From Mytilus galloprovincialis (taxonomy: Eukaryota > Mollusca > Bivalvia > Mytilida > Mytilidae), in NCBI RefSeq assembly GCF_965363235.1, contig NC_134846.1, positions 29,646,218 through 29,710,217 of the forward strand: a stretch of 64,000 nucleotides of DNA, read 5' to 3'. Shown piece by piece: positions 1 through 11,261 of this stretch. Made by a program: the position numbers and the translations under genes. The notes beneath the pieces were generated by a model. That model was not told the origin of the DNA, ran no database searches, and saw only the letters and a list, made by a program, of their open reading frames with translations. Position 1 is the first letter of the stretch, and every line of letters starts with the position of its first letter.

Positions 1-1940
1 AACAATGGCACTATGGTAACATTTAAGGGAGACACGGAAAAACCTGAAAAGAAATAAAATGAGAGAAGCTATGTTAGAAATAAATATGTGTTCGTAAAAT
101 TCAATAAAATTACATTTGCATGTAGAGGTGGCGAACCTTTTCTATGACTTATGTGAAAATATAGTAATATCGAAGTGCTTGCTTCAATTTTTGTATACTC
201 GAATTTTCAAATCTTACAGCTGTATGGAATTTCGAAGATGGCCACTAGAATGCGAACTGACATAATATTTATCGTAACCATGCACATGATCATATTATAT
301 TCCACCTGTTTGAATTTCATCGTAATCCATTAGTTTTTGATTTTTTTTTTCGTTTATATTTGTATGGTAAGTTATTGTTGTTACGTCTTACCATAGTCTT
401 ACACAGCAAAAATGGCATAATGAACACGGGACTTATTGCTTAATTATGTAATAATACATAAAATTAAATATTTTAAAAAATTAGGTTTTATTTAATATCG
501 ATTAAACTGATGAACCAAGACAAGTAATTATTTGATAATACGCATAATTGGTTTGTTTCTGTCCTATTTATGCATCAAGAAATGGTCAAATGAAACATTG
601 ATCGAATACCGCGCCTAACGTCATTACTTTGTTCTTTTATAGCACACATGATTTCAGGTCGATAGTTATAGGTTAAAGGTCAATATATTACAACGCGATT
701 TCTGATTGGCTACAGGCACATGTTTTGTAAGAAGGTTTCTTCTATTGGGACAATTTGATTGAGTTGTGTACGGCGAACATGGTTATTTAGCAGGTGGCAA
801 GGCAGCCAGTAGAATTCAAGTTTACAACTGCATAACCGCACAATATTAGTTAGCCGCTTAATAGGGAATTTACTGACCCTACAAATATTACATAAGGTCA
901 CTAGCACACTATGCACCTAATGTATCTTACCGACTATCTTAACATGTGTTATTTAGACTAGTGGACTAGTCTTCAATAGTCTCAGTATTAAAAAATACTT
1001 TCATCGGTCTATAACTTTAACAACTTGTTATTTTTTTAGTATGTTTTATGATTCTATTTCAATTGCTCATCATCAATTTCTTCGTCTGTCGAAACCTTTA
1101 AGATGTTTCCTCAGCAACGTGTTGTTTTATAAAGGGACGTTACATCACTAATACCCGTGTATTTAAATAAGCTCCGCCTACTAACCAAATGTCGAATATA
1201 CACGGTCTCCACTCGGTTGCTTTTAGCCAACCATATTCCTATCAATTTATAGGAGGTAAGATACATAAACATACGCATAAAATTTTGCGTATTGCTCACA
1301 TCAAATTTCAATGTTTACTTATTTTGTGTTATATTTAGTCTCACTATTTTTAATACGTATTCACATTGATAAGAATTTAGTATGAGGATAAGTTTTTACT
1401 TCTCAGGCGTACTGTGAACTACAGTTTTTTTAAATTTTGTTAAAAATGTTTCCATTCTCCCAACAGCAAAAATATCATTTTTAAAATTATCTGCATAAGC
1501 TACTTTATTGAACACCATTTTGTGACAGGTGAGAGTTGTCTTGTTCACATTGATCTACATCATGTTCATCAATATTGTATTTATATTGTGTCATAGACCA
1601 AAAGTTATTTGTTTAGTGTGTGTTTACTTGTTTTTGTTTATATGTCTTTTTGGTCGTGTTAAACCATTTCAATTGATGGTATATAGTGTGAATTTTTATG
1701 TTGTAATGTTATACTACTGTTACAAGTTAGGTTGAGGTTATCGCCTGTTAAAATGTTAAAACCCGCTGCATTTGTATGCAAATGTCGTACGTCATTGGCC
1801 TGTTGTTCAGTGGTGATCGTTTGCTGTGTGGTTCATAAAGTTTCTCGTTTTTATTTAATTTTATAAGTTTATTGAATATAATGCACATTTGTACCCTTAT
1901 GGGTTGAAGGCATACATAAATCAACATAGTAATTTTACAA
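1..1940. other. Non-coding AT-rich stretch
   Basis: No supported gene. The open frames here are short, have no codon pattern I can defend, and lack paired splice signals. The part around 840-960 (ending in a run through CACTAGCACAC and CTTACCGACTATCTTAAC) is a diverged relative of the hairpin repeat at 13309-13480, so it is repeat-derived. Confidence 0.6.
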
Positions 1941-1998
1941 TACATCATACAGAAAAAACCAACAAAAGAACCAAACATTATATACATATATGTATCTA

Positions 1999-2400
1999 TC
2001 ATGCAGTTGTTGAGTCCACCCTCCTCAGTGACCATGAATTTTTAACAAATGAAGCAGCATACTGCATAATTGACGGACAAGAAAGACATAAAACCAATTT
2101 ATCCAAATTATCCATATTATCTATATCGGAATAGATATTTTTAACTTTTTGCAAAAATTCAAATCTCAAATCTTTATTTTTTGTACATGTAAATAAAAAA
2201 TGCTCTTCATCATCTATTTTATTTAGACAACAATGTTGACATAAACGTTCTTCTCTTTTTATATTTTTGTATCTACCCCTTTCAATTTCCAAAATATGGT
2301 CACTCACCCTTAATTTAGTGAATTTTTTCCTTATTTCAAAGTTATTCTCTTTAAGTAAATAAGGCTCAGTTTCATATTTCTTTTTGAATTTACTTTTAAT
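1999..2400 (-). pseudogene. LINE ORF2 C-terminal fragment
   Basis: An open frame on the minus strand reads as the C-terminal end of a non-LTR retrotransposon polyprotein. It has the block SDHILEIERGRY, then a zinc-knuckle-like CxxC followed by DDEEHFLFTC, the typical 'E.GRY...R.C..C...EDE.HFL..C' tail after the reverse transcriptase. It has no upstream RT domain (an in-frame stop and a different repeat begin at about 2400), so it is a 5'-truncated dead copy. The frame runs from about 2400 to the stop at 1999. Confidence 0.7.
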
Positions 2401-2407
2401 AGATTAG

Positions 2408-2545
2408 ACAGTTGGGGTACTCTATAGCTTGCTGATCAGTGTGAGCAAAGGATCCGTGTTGAAGACCGTACTTTGACCTTTAATCATTTTTTTTTACACA
2501 TTGTGATTTAGATGGAGAGTTGTCTCAGTAGCACTGAAACAACAT
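2408..2545 (-). repeat. Interspersed repeat copy (GATGTGGTATG-type family)
   Basis: Short diverged segment in the same orientation as the copy at 5215-5410. It carries the 'gttgaagaccgtac' and 'gagagttgtctca' blocks that are found, reverse complemented, at 23740-24005 and 44095-44260. No coding content. Confidence 0.5.
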
Positions 2546-2790
2546 TTGATAATCGTCTAAAAAGACACAACAAAATTGACAAAATCCAGCTATTTAATCA
2601 GAGAATTTACATTCAATCGACTTCGTTCATTAAACGATATATTCAGGCGTGTAGCAAAGCAGAAAGATAAAACCGACACGATAAAGCTGTCAGACCATCA
2701 TTTCCAAATCCCTATCTATTCAATCGACTTTTTGAAAATTTTCACAGCTTTCGTTATATTTTACTATTAAGTTTAACTTCATAGAAACCA

Positions 2791-3712
2791 GGGGCCGTGT
2801 CAACGAAGCTGTCCTAGGACTAGGACATGTCTTAGGATGGTCTTAGGACACGTCTTAGTCCTAAGTCAGGTTAACGAAAGTCTCCTAAAATAAGATATGT
2901 CCTAAATTTGGTCCTAAAGTTAGGACATACAAATAGGTGTCTTAGGATAGTCCTAAAGGTAACAATGTCCTAAAACGTAATAAAAACAGCAAATATGGCA
3001 TAAACTCAATACTAAAAATACTAATACAATATTAAACTATCAAACTATTATAAAAATTAAATTTAAAAAACAATTTTTTTTTCAATTTTTGTTAAAGATT
3101 CAATTGTATTACATTAAATTATTTCGTGTTGCCTTTTTTGAAGCCTAAAAAATACTATCAGTAAAGCAACATTTTTGCGACTTACCAAAACGGTGCAATA
3201 AAAATTTAGATGTGGGAAAAAATTACTTCTTTTTTTAACTAATCCTCATTCGATACATGTAATGAAATCGAGTGGACCTAAGGACAAAACTAGTTTAGGT
3301 ACTAAAATTGCAGCACGAATATCGCATTTAACAAAGTTTTGTGACTATTTACTTTTGTTTTCGTATTAAAATCTTTTATATCTTCCATCATATTTTTAAT
3401 TATCGTATTTATTAGTATTACGTTAAATCTTTAACTTTTATTTTGCGTTAATTGTTTTCCGTATACAAGTCTCTTTACATATATAAATATTAAAATACAA
3501 TAAAATCTATGTCATAGAAATCTCTGTATATTTTTTTCAATTAAATGTATATGTGTTAGGATGGTCCTAGGACCATCATAGTTAGGACTGTCCTAAGACA
3601 GCTTTGTTTTACATCCTAAGACATGTCTCAGACACGTCCTAAGACTATCCTAAATAATGTCCTAAGACCTATCTTAGGACATATCCTAGGATACTTTCAT
3701 TGACACGGCCCC
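2791..3712. mobile_element. Foldback/MITE with GGGGCCGTGTCAACGAAGC ends
   Basis: Terminal inverted repeats: the left end GGGGCCGTGTCAACGAAGC and the right end, which reads ATTGACACGGCCCC. Both termini are filled with short reiterated motifs (TCCTAGGAC, TCTTAGGAC) in opposing orientation, so each end can fold on itself. The ~600 bp interior is AT-rich and has no transposase reading frame. Non-autonomous; superfamily not determined. Confidence 0.75.
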
Positions 3713-3713
3713 A

Positions 3714-4518
3714 GGGCCCAGTTTCACGAAGCTGTCTTAGGACTAAGACATGTCTTAGGATGGTCTTACGACATATCTTAGTCCTAAGTGGGTTTCACAA
3801 AGTGGTCCTAAATTAGGACATCTCTTAAAGTTGGTCATAAAGTTAGGACAACGCGAGAGGTGTCTTATGATGGTCTTAGGATAGTTATACGTTTATTTAT
3901 ATAAATTACACTCATTTTTTATATTAATTTTTGAAAAAAAATATCTTATTATCATCTAATTATCTATTCTCCTGTTCCTGCTTATAATGTTATCTTTCTA
4001 GATTGACGGATTATCATGATTTGTCAACAATGAAAATTCGATGTATTGATATCAAGATTGCACGATTTTATCCCTTAACCTTTTTATAACCAATAAAGTC
4101 GAAATTGAATTCACTCACTTGTACCAAAATAATGTCATCATTTTATATTCTTTTTTCTTAATTTTGCATTAAGAATTTCATAATTATATTAATGTATTGT
4201 TTAAAGATAATTTATATATAAATTACTTTTATTTTTTTATATTTATTTTGCAAATTATGTCATTATATTAATCAATACGTTTAGAATAATTTCTGGTAAG
4301 ACATACTACATTTACATGATTTTTTTCCGTAAATCATATTTATATTTGAAAATTTAAAGAACTTGCGACAGGTTTAGGATGTCTTAGCTAAGATCATCCT
4401 AAGACAGCTTCGAGACGAGGTCTGAGATATGTCCTAGGATAGTCATAAGAGGATCATAAGACATGTCCTAAGATATATGTTATGACATGTCTTAGGATAG
4501 CTTCGTGAAACCGGCCCC
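3714..4518. mobile_element. Second foldback/MITE, related to the first, abutting it
   Basis: Begins 2 bp after the preceding element. The ends GGGCCCAGTTTCACGAAGC and GCTTCGTGAAACCGGCCCC form inverted repeats, again followed by arrays of (C/T)CTTAGGAC-type motifs. The overall design matches 2791-3712 but the terminal sequence differs (TTTCACGAAGC against TGTCAACGAAGC), so these are two subfamilies side by side. No open frame of note. Confidence 0.75.
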
Positions 4519-4914
4519 TGGTATATCCTGAATTGTACATGTATTATCTTTCTACAGGTCAATTTTCAAACTATGTTCAAATTCTTGTAAGGAAAGACTT
4601 ACAATAGGGAGGCAAGTACTGCAAAAAATAAACCTGTTTTTTTTTCTGAAATTATAAACAAGTATTATGGAGTGCATTAATCGTCAATTTTTAATGCCAA
4701 CTCATAGACAAGTAAATGTTGGCTCACATTGATCGACACATAATTATTTTCCAATAAACATTTCATTTCTGCAAAGGAGTATGACCACGAAAGGTTAAAA
4801 ACGGCCCTGTCTCAGCAATTTACGAAATTACTGCAGAATGATCACTTACTAGTGTAGTTCATAAAATGATAACCATTAGATTTGTAACTGTGTTTGTATA
4901 ATTTTCCAGGGCGT

Positions 4915-5075
4915 CAGAAAAGACCAAGGTACAATGGGTTTTTTAGCCATTTGCGCGTAACGTTAAAATCGTTTTTGATGCGTTTTGTTATTTGATTTTG
5001 CCATGTGATTATGGACTTTCCCAATTGATCTTCCTCTAAGTTCAGTATTTTTGTGATTTTACTTTTTTCTAACGT
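4915..5075 (+). repeat. Interspersed repeat fragment (TGATGCGTTTTGTTATTTGA family)
   Basis: A block running from GATGCGTTTTGTTATTTG through ATTATGGACTTTCC to GAGTTCAGTATTTTTGTG-like sequence recurs at 36415-36510 (same strand), at 20170-20270 (opposite strand) and more diverged at 28700-28800. It is therefore a dispersed repeat. Confidence 0.7.
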
Positions 5076-5214
5076 TAACGTTCTTGTAATTTTTAAATCA
5101 TTTCACCTCAATAATTTTTTAACAAAATATTCCTTGAATCTCGTCCATGTGCATTGTTTTTTTTTTTAAACTTTATTAATAGAAACTTACTAATATTTAA
5201 AAGTTTTAAACATC

Positions 5215-5410
5215 ATACTCATTTCCGGAGGAATACATGCTAGTTGTGTTACATATTTGTTTTTCGTTCATTGTTTTGTACATAAATTAGCCTATTAGTT
5301 TATTAGTTTGAATTGTTTTGCATTTGTCATTTCGAGGCTTTTCATAGCTGACTATGCAGTATGGGATTTGCTCACTGTTGAAGGCCGTACGGTGACCTAT
5401 AGTTGTTAAT
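5215..5410 (-). repeat. Interspersed repeat copy (GATGTGGTATG-type family)
   Basis: Reverse-complement relative of 23740-24005. Shared blocks include 'gaaggccgtacggtgacctatag', 'tttgctc' and 'acatatttgtttttcgttc'. It lies just downstream of the coiled-coil gene's stop codon and may be part of its 3' flank. Confidence 0.6.
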
Positions 5411-5608
5411 TTCTGTGTTATTTGGTCTCTCGATATAATGGTTGTACTGTTATAACATTATCCCAGGCCACATAAATGCATGACGTGTTTTGAGAATTCG
5501 CAAACAATATTGTAAAACAGAGATAACAAAAATATAGAAAATTTAATATAATACGAATAAAACAGTGATAAAAATATAAAAAATTTGGTATAATAGAAAA
5601 ACCGATTA

Positions 5609-5964
5609 TCAAACTACAGCTTTATCCTTTTCCTGACGTTTGTTGCAAGAAAAGATTCGAAAAAATGCCTGAATGTTTGCTGAAATTGAGTATTTCTTTC
5701 CGCCATTATCAATGTTTTCCATAGTTTGGGACTCTTTTTTCTTTTCATCTTTGTTTTTCTCAGCCACTTTCTTTGTTTTGTTTTTATTCATAGCCTTTAT
5801 ACCATCTTTATTGCGTTCCTCTTTCATCTCCTGACCCTTAATATTCTCTGTCTCTTTCTTTGTTTTGCTTTTCTTCATATCATATTTTTTGTCCTTTTCA
5901 ACCATAATGGGGGTCTTTTTCTTCTTTTCATCTTTTGCATCTACTTTCTTTATCCTCTTCATTT
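5609..5964 (-). CDS. Coiled-coil gene, exon 5 (terminal, KKxK-rich)
   Basis: Acceptor tgtgtttacag|AA completes a Glu codon. The exon reads about 118 residues to a TGA at 5609-5611. It is extremely Lys-rich (KDEKKKK, KKSKTKKE, NKNKTKKVAEKNKDEKKK) with a less charged tail (SISANIQAFFRIFSCNKRQEKDKAVV in part). It contains VDAKD, resembling the VDAK motifs in the caspase linkers; that may be coincidence in Lys-rich sequence. Confidence 0.7.
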
Positions 5965-8921
5965 CTGTAAACACAAGTGTTAATATATATCATGCATTTT
6001 TAAAATCATAATATTAAACTAGGGAAAGTATTAAATGAGACCACTTATTTATTAAAGACCAATAAAAAATGTTTTTTTTTAATTTTTGCATTCAAAATTT
6101 AGTTCAGTATTTATTTAACTTGGTATCAGCTATTTGATCCTGTTTTACTATACATAAAGTCATGTTTGATAAAGAAAAGACTGCTATTAATAGAACATGA
6201 AACAGTACAATATATATTGCAATAAAAATGAAACTGGACAAGGAACTGAACTTTTAACAATTTAATGTGCTTTTGTTGTACTTTTTAAAATTTATTAGTG
6301 TGCAATTAGAAAAACAAATACAGCATACCAATTGGTAATTCAATAACCGCTTTAGAAACTTGCACAATCTTATTACAATAAGTTCGCATCACTTGCTCCT
6401 CGATTTTTTATACACACGGCGACATATAAAAAATCGAGGAGCAAGTGATGCGAACTTATTTTAATAATATTGAAACATGCAAAGATGTGATTATATATGA
6501 TTATATTTCGTATTTCCACATGTAAAACATTTCGGTTGAATTAAAAATAATAAAAAAAATTCTAGTTTGTACTATGTTTTTTTCAAACATCATTAGCATG
6601 GTCTGACATTTGAAAATACTACTCGTCCTGTTAAGGCGTCCATATAGAATCGTTTAAGGAAAAAAAACCTGGAAGTGTACATTTCAATAAAATGAATACC
6701 TTTCTCCAACATTTTTTGAGCTTTTATCTCAATTTTGTCAATCTTCTTTCTCCTCTGTTCTTCTATTTTTCGTTGTACTTTGACGTCCTTGTTGTACCTT
6801 TTCATAATTTGATCTACCAACTTTAAGTGCAACTGTACAACTTTTTCCTCTTTTTTAGCAATTTTTTCTCTTAATTTTTCGTCTTTCTTAATATTTCTTT
6901 TTATCCTATTTTTGTCCTTTTTTGTTTGTTTGCTAAGAGCTCTATTCTGTTTAGAATTCTGGACAATATCCTATGAAAATATCACAACATGTATATATAA
7001 TTGTTATAATATAGTTGTACATGTTACACTTTCACATGTATTGTGTTTTGGGGAAAATATCTATAAACCATATCTCATCAAACATTAAAAGCAAAACAGG
7101 ATTTATACTAAACATATTGGAGGTATACAAGATCCCATCAACTATGCATTCTGACTACGCCGAAGAAATAAATTGATTGATTGATGGTTGCTTAACGTCC
7201 AGTGGCAAATATGTCATGCATGTTCTGGACGAGAACGAGTTGACAATAAATACAATACTAGGTAGGTCTTGTAAAAGAGGCCATCCGGAATGATGGTCGG
7301 GAAAATTTGGATTGCCATTAGAATAGAGGGTATTTGGATAGGGACAGAAATTTTGACGTGTAACAGGCCACCTACGGACCCTTAAACAGTTGTTGTTGTT
7401 GCAAGGGTTTTTACCGTGCAGAGAGCATGTCGCTTTCTTTACACAAGGCATCGGATTTAGCGTCCCCATTCTGATCGGATGTGGCTGTGTACTTGATACA
7501 TCCCGCACAGTCAAACGGAAGCCCCACTTTGGCAGCGTTTTTACTGCCGGTCGGAAGAACAATAAGCGGCCATATTTCTATTCCCCAGTAACCCTTGTGG
7601 CCAGAAGAAGTAAAAGACACAAAATCAATACAATCAATAGAGAACAGCACTGTCGCTCGTGGTAAAATATTAAGCAAAATGTGCAAAACCGTGAACAGAT
7701 CAGAATAGCTCAAACCCCCAGGACTTATTTCTTAAATATTGTATTGTACCTGGAAAAGATATCCGGCATTCTTTGGCGATTTTTCTGTTGGTCCTAAAAC
7801 ATCTAAAAAGAAAATACCCTCATGAATATAACTATATTGTCATTTTCATTTTTTTTAAAAACCTACAAAAAAAACCTGACAAGATAACATAAGATTTACA
7901 GATCCAGTCAATGATGATAAGGATTTTCACTCTCTAACGAAAACACCGAAAACGGCTCAACATTTTTTTAAATATACTAACAGAAAATATGCTACTATTC
8001 AGGTAAGAGTAAAAAAATCAACAAAAAACACGGACATATTAAGGTAGAACTGTTTATGAAGTTAAAGTGTAAAACAAATCAGAATTAAAACTATTAAAAT
8101 AAAACAAGTGGCAATGGGATTAAGAAATTATGTCATTACCTGTTAATTTCATGTATGCCTCTTTTTGTTCTTCTACACTCATAAATTCCTCTTGTTCTGC
8201 TGCACTCGCAGATGCCTCTAGCTGTTCTGGTGCACTCAAAGATTCCTCTTGATGTTCTGCTCTAATTAATGCCTCTTGTTGCTCTGCTGCACTCATAGGT
8301 GCACCTTGACGTTCTGATCTTATAGTTGCCATCTGCTGTTCTGCCACGTCTAATGCCCCGTCCAAGTCTTTCAATTCGTCAGATATATTACCCGTGTTGT
8401 CTTGAACTTTCAACCCATATTCTTCTCTTTCTAAATCTTCTTTTTCGGTTGTGCCATGTTCTTTTAATTTGTCTAAATAGAGCAACACGAGTATAATTTT
8501 ATTTTTCTTGCACATTTAGTGCTGCCAGAGACATATATTAAGGCGATATCAGGTACATTTCAATTAAACAACAACCTAACAACTCAAGAAAAGTATCTGG
8601 AAAATTAACAACTCGTATAAATACGATTTTGACAGGATTTGGTCTACGGTTACGAGAAATGTAAGTAGTTCGAAATTATTAAGAGACAATCTTGATTTTG
8701 TATTACATTCAGAAGTGTAAGCAATGACAGTGGAGGAAGATTACTGACATACCTAACTCCTTTATCAGGGCAGATTCCCTATCCTCAGCTGCTCTTATGT
8801 CTCCTTCTACATTTGCCCACTGTTCGTATGTGAATTCAAATGTCGCAACACAAATGATTGCTTCACTGAACCCAGCTACTACTTTATGTACTTTTTCTTC
8901 TTTTTCTGCTGTCCACTCCAT
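5609..8921 (-). CDS. Five-exon gene for a K/E-rich coiled-coil protein (~393 aa), unrecognised
   Basis: Not a family I recognise. Exons (minus strand): 8753-8921, 8140-8472, 7750-7802, 6700-6970, 5609-5964. Phases agree at every junction (1,1,0,1) and the joined length is 1182 nt, an exact codon multiple with a single terminal stop. The ATG at 8921 follows a possible acceptor (caacttcag), so a 5' UTR exon may exist. The N-terminal ~55 residues look like a compact helical domain with aromatic residues (EFTYEQWANVEG). The second exon carries a 9-10 residue Ala/Glu/Gln repeat, and the last two exons are long Lys/Glu helices with many KKxK clusters. No signal peptide or membrane segment. The fold suggests an elongated coiled-coil, possibly nucleic-acid or nuclear binding because of its charge, but function is unknown. 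The small third exon is the least certain part. Confidence 0.7.
6377..6460. repeat. Perfect 36-bp hairpin in intron 4
   Basis: Arms 6377-6412 and 6425-6460 are exact reverse complements over 36 bp with a 12-bp loop. The arm contains TTCGCATCACTTGCTCCTCG. It lies inside the last intron of the coiled-coil gene, so it would form a strong hairpin in the pre-mRNA. Perfect identity suggests a recent or maintained structure. Confidence 0.9.
6700..6970 (-). CDS. Coiled-coil gene, exon 4 (lysine-rich helix)
   Basis: Acceptor gatattttcatag|GAT, donor AAAG|GTATTC. Encodes about 90 residues of Lys/Glu/Gln helix without proline (for example KKDEKLREKIAKKEEK and VQRKIEEQRRKK), typical of a charged coiled coil. 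Confidence 0.7.
7172..7630. repeat. GC-richer interspersed repeat starting ATTGATTGATTGATGGTTGC
   Basis: The block opens with GATTGATTGATGGTTGCTTAACG and is clearly higher in GC than its surroundings. I recognise this opening as a dispersed molluscan repeat. A related short opening (TGATTGATTGATTGATAGGTG) occurs at 60473-60560. The open frames on both strands here are repeat-derived and not taken as genes. It sits in the intron between exons 3 and 4 of the coiled-coil gene. Confidence 0.6.
7750..7802 (-). CDS. Coiled-coil gene, putative 53-nt exon 3
   Basis: Acceptor tctttttag|AT and donor CAG|GTACAA enclose 53 nt that convert phase 1 to phase 0, exactly what exon 4 needs. It encodes a short non-helical linker (DVLGPTEKSPKNAGYLFQ). 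A second acceptor 9 nt inside (at 7793/7794) would also keep frame. Without this exon the flanking phases would not match. Confidence 0.5.
8140..8472 (-). CDS. Coiled-coil gene, exon 2 with internal 9-10 residue repeats
   Basis: Acceptor ctctatttag|AC joins in phase to give Asp, donor ACAG|GTAATG. The 3' half encodes about five imperfect units of the form (A/S)(A/E/P)EQxExx(L/M/S): AAEQQEALIR, AEHQEESLS, APEQLEASAS, AAEQEEFMS, VEEQKEAYM. The DNA shows the same repeats as recurring 'tgttctgctgcactc' blocks, so this is a coding minisatellite and likely length-variable. Confidence 0.75.
8753..8921 (-). CDS. Coiled-coil gene, exon 1 (start)
   Basis: Starts MEWTAEKEEKVHKVV and ends after ...ALIKEL plus one base, at a good donor (G|GTATGT). 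The sequence is helical and contains the only aromatic-rich part of the protein. The start is chosen because it is the only in-frame Met before the helical segment. The preceding bases read as a weak acceptor, so transcription may begin upstream. Confidence 0.7.
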
Positions 8922-10504
8922 ACTGAAGTTGTCTTGTTGATTGTTGAGTCAACTGCAAATTAAAAAAAGCATTATGAAATCCGTTTTAACCCCTTCCCTT
9001 TACCCCCTTTAAAAATTTGAACAACAAAACAAAGAACTTAAGACAAATACTTTAAAGTAACTTACCACCCTTCGCTTACGAAGACTATTTTCTTCAGAAA
9101 TACTGCACTAGATCAATTTAGACGTCTAAAAATTTATCCTTGTGCAATTTATCGACGATACATCGACGATAATGTTGTCAGAAGAGATGTTTATGACGTC
9201 GATGAATGGTATAGTCACTATAGGGAGCAACCAATATACTTAAGGGATGGAGGTATTGCTTTTTGTTAGAGTCAGAAAATTTTATTTGTTTTTTTAAACG
9301 CTATCAATCAAATTATTTGCTCAAAATTTAACAGTATAAGGTATGGGGGAAAATCTGGATTCAGATATTTTTTTGTCCTCTGATTGTGATTGAACAGAAT
9401 ATTTGTTTCATTAATTTGGAAATACATGTACACGGCCGACACTCGGCTTACCGAGAGATTGGTCGGTTAATCTATATTGAGTATGCGGCTATATGGACGA
9501 TTGGTCTGTTAATCGGGTTGGTTATACGTCTGTTAAGAGTAAAACGCTTAATTTAATGTTAAACTCTATTAAATCTACAGATTTTTGGCATGTTATAAGA
9601 ACCAAATCAAAAAAAGAAAAGTGTCTGACAAAATGATATCTATCATAGAACATTTTGCACTTGTAAAAACATTTCTTAGTCTGTGCAGTTTTCAGTAAAA
9701 CTAAAAGGCGTCGCGCAAGTATGTAGTATTTATGCTTATACGCATAGCAATTTTTTTGTAATAAAAGGCGTAACAAACAAATTTAGATATCATTTAAAGG
9801 ACAAAAAATAGTACTGTGGTTCTAAAAAAATAAATTGACATTAGTTAATATTTCATAATTGTAAAACAACGTGAATAATACCACGTTTTAGTGAAAATTA
9901 TGTAAATAAAGTCTGTTAATGGGTTGGACAATTGAAATTGTGCCAGTTAAGAGTTATTTAGCCACGACAATAATTTTGCTACCTTTATATTTTCCCCTTG
10001 AAAAAAATAAGAATGAGATGTTCCTGAGTAAACAAAAATAACAATACGGTGCCACAGTATCCTAGAAAGAGCATTTTTATTTTGACTTTCTTTGCATTTT
10101 ATTGAAGGGTGTGTCACTTCAATATAGACTGATATGGATTGGCCTCTGGAATATGCATGAATTTTTTATTGACGTTTTCAATCAGCCTTAATTTTTGTGT
10201 CTGTTTGAAGAAGCACGTTCTCAATTCCGACTGAAAGTGTCAATCTAATACAACACATGGTACATATAACGTGTTCTCGTTCACATATGAACATAATATT
10301 TGTCACTGGACTTTAAACCCTAATTCGTCAGCATCATCCAATTGGTTCTTTTCTTCTATTACTTAATCATATGTTGTTTACAAATCACTCTAAAGAAGTA
10401 AACGGAAAGGAGCGAATGCAGCTACATTTGGTTATTTTAAGTTTCAATTGATTTTATTCCGTTTAGTTCCTTTCTACAAAAGTGCAGAGGAGAACTACAG
10501 TTGT

Positions 10505-10726
10505 CTATGGTGGCCGGTGAAGTCCATTTCGCGTTTTTGCGATTTCGCCTTTCATATTCTATAGCTTGAAAACGCGAAATCGCGAAAAGGCGAAGTCGAA
10601 AACGAAAAATCGGTTTCGCGTTTTCGCGTTTTCCACTTCGCAATTTCGCGTTTTCGCCATATAGAATATGTAAGTCGAAAACGCTAAAGCGCTTAAACGC
10701 AAAATGACATTAACCTGCCACCATAG
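10505..10726. mobile_element. MITE rich in CGCGAAA motifs, TTGT target duplication
   Basis: Ends CTATGGTGGC and GCCACCATAG are inverted, flanked on both sides by TTGT (10501-10504, 10727-10730). The interior is packed with opposing TTTCGCG/CGCGAAA words that fold into stem-loops. It is inserted into the 9431-12391 element and is therefore younger. Confidence 0.8.
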
Positions 10727-10817
10727 TTGTCCGCATGTAAACTTCTAGAATTTGTCACCAATATAAGTACATCGCAATCCATTACTGTTTCAACAGCCAT
10801 CGGTGTTTCATGTATGT

Positions 10818-11261
10818 AGAATGAAATTCAAAACAGTGTGGCTGTGGCTATTGATTGACACATTAAATTCATCCATTGACTGGAACAATTTACGTGAACG
10901 TTTGTCTGTAACGACCACTGTTCACGACGTACCTACGACAGACATTTAAACTGTGGGGTCACCAAAGGTTTTTTAACGCCTTTAATTATAAAATAATTCG
11001 AAAAATTAATCAGGAATAACCTTTATGTTTTATTTATATAATTGATATAAATCAAAACATCGTGTTATTTCTGATTAATTTTTCGAATTACTTTATTAAG
11101 GTGTTGAGAACCTTTGGTGACCCCATAGTTTAAGTGTCTTTAAAAAGTACATAGTGAGCAGTGGTCGTTACATACAAACGTTCACCTAAATTGTCCCAGT
11201 CAATGGATGAATTTAATGTGTCAATCAATGGCCACAGCCACACTGTTTTGAATTTCATTCT
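10818..11261. mobile_element. Foldback element with ~200-bp arms
   Basis: Sequence from 10818 to about 11020 is repeated in reverse complement from about 11063 to 11261 with a ~40 bp AT-rich loop. The arms contain GTGGGGTCACCAAAGGTT and AGTGTGGCTGTGG with scattered mismatches. Nested in the 9431-12391 element. The open frame over its right arm is not a gene. Confidence 0.8.

Noticed and set aside
5726-5983. Plus-strand frame rich in Phe/Leu
   Set aside because: Complement of the Lys-rich last exon of the minus-strand coiled-coil gene.
7155-7713. Three overlapping frames of 91-135 codons
   Set aside because: They lie in a dispersed GC-richer repeat, on both strands, with no domain or splice support.
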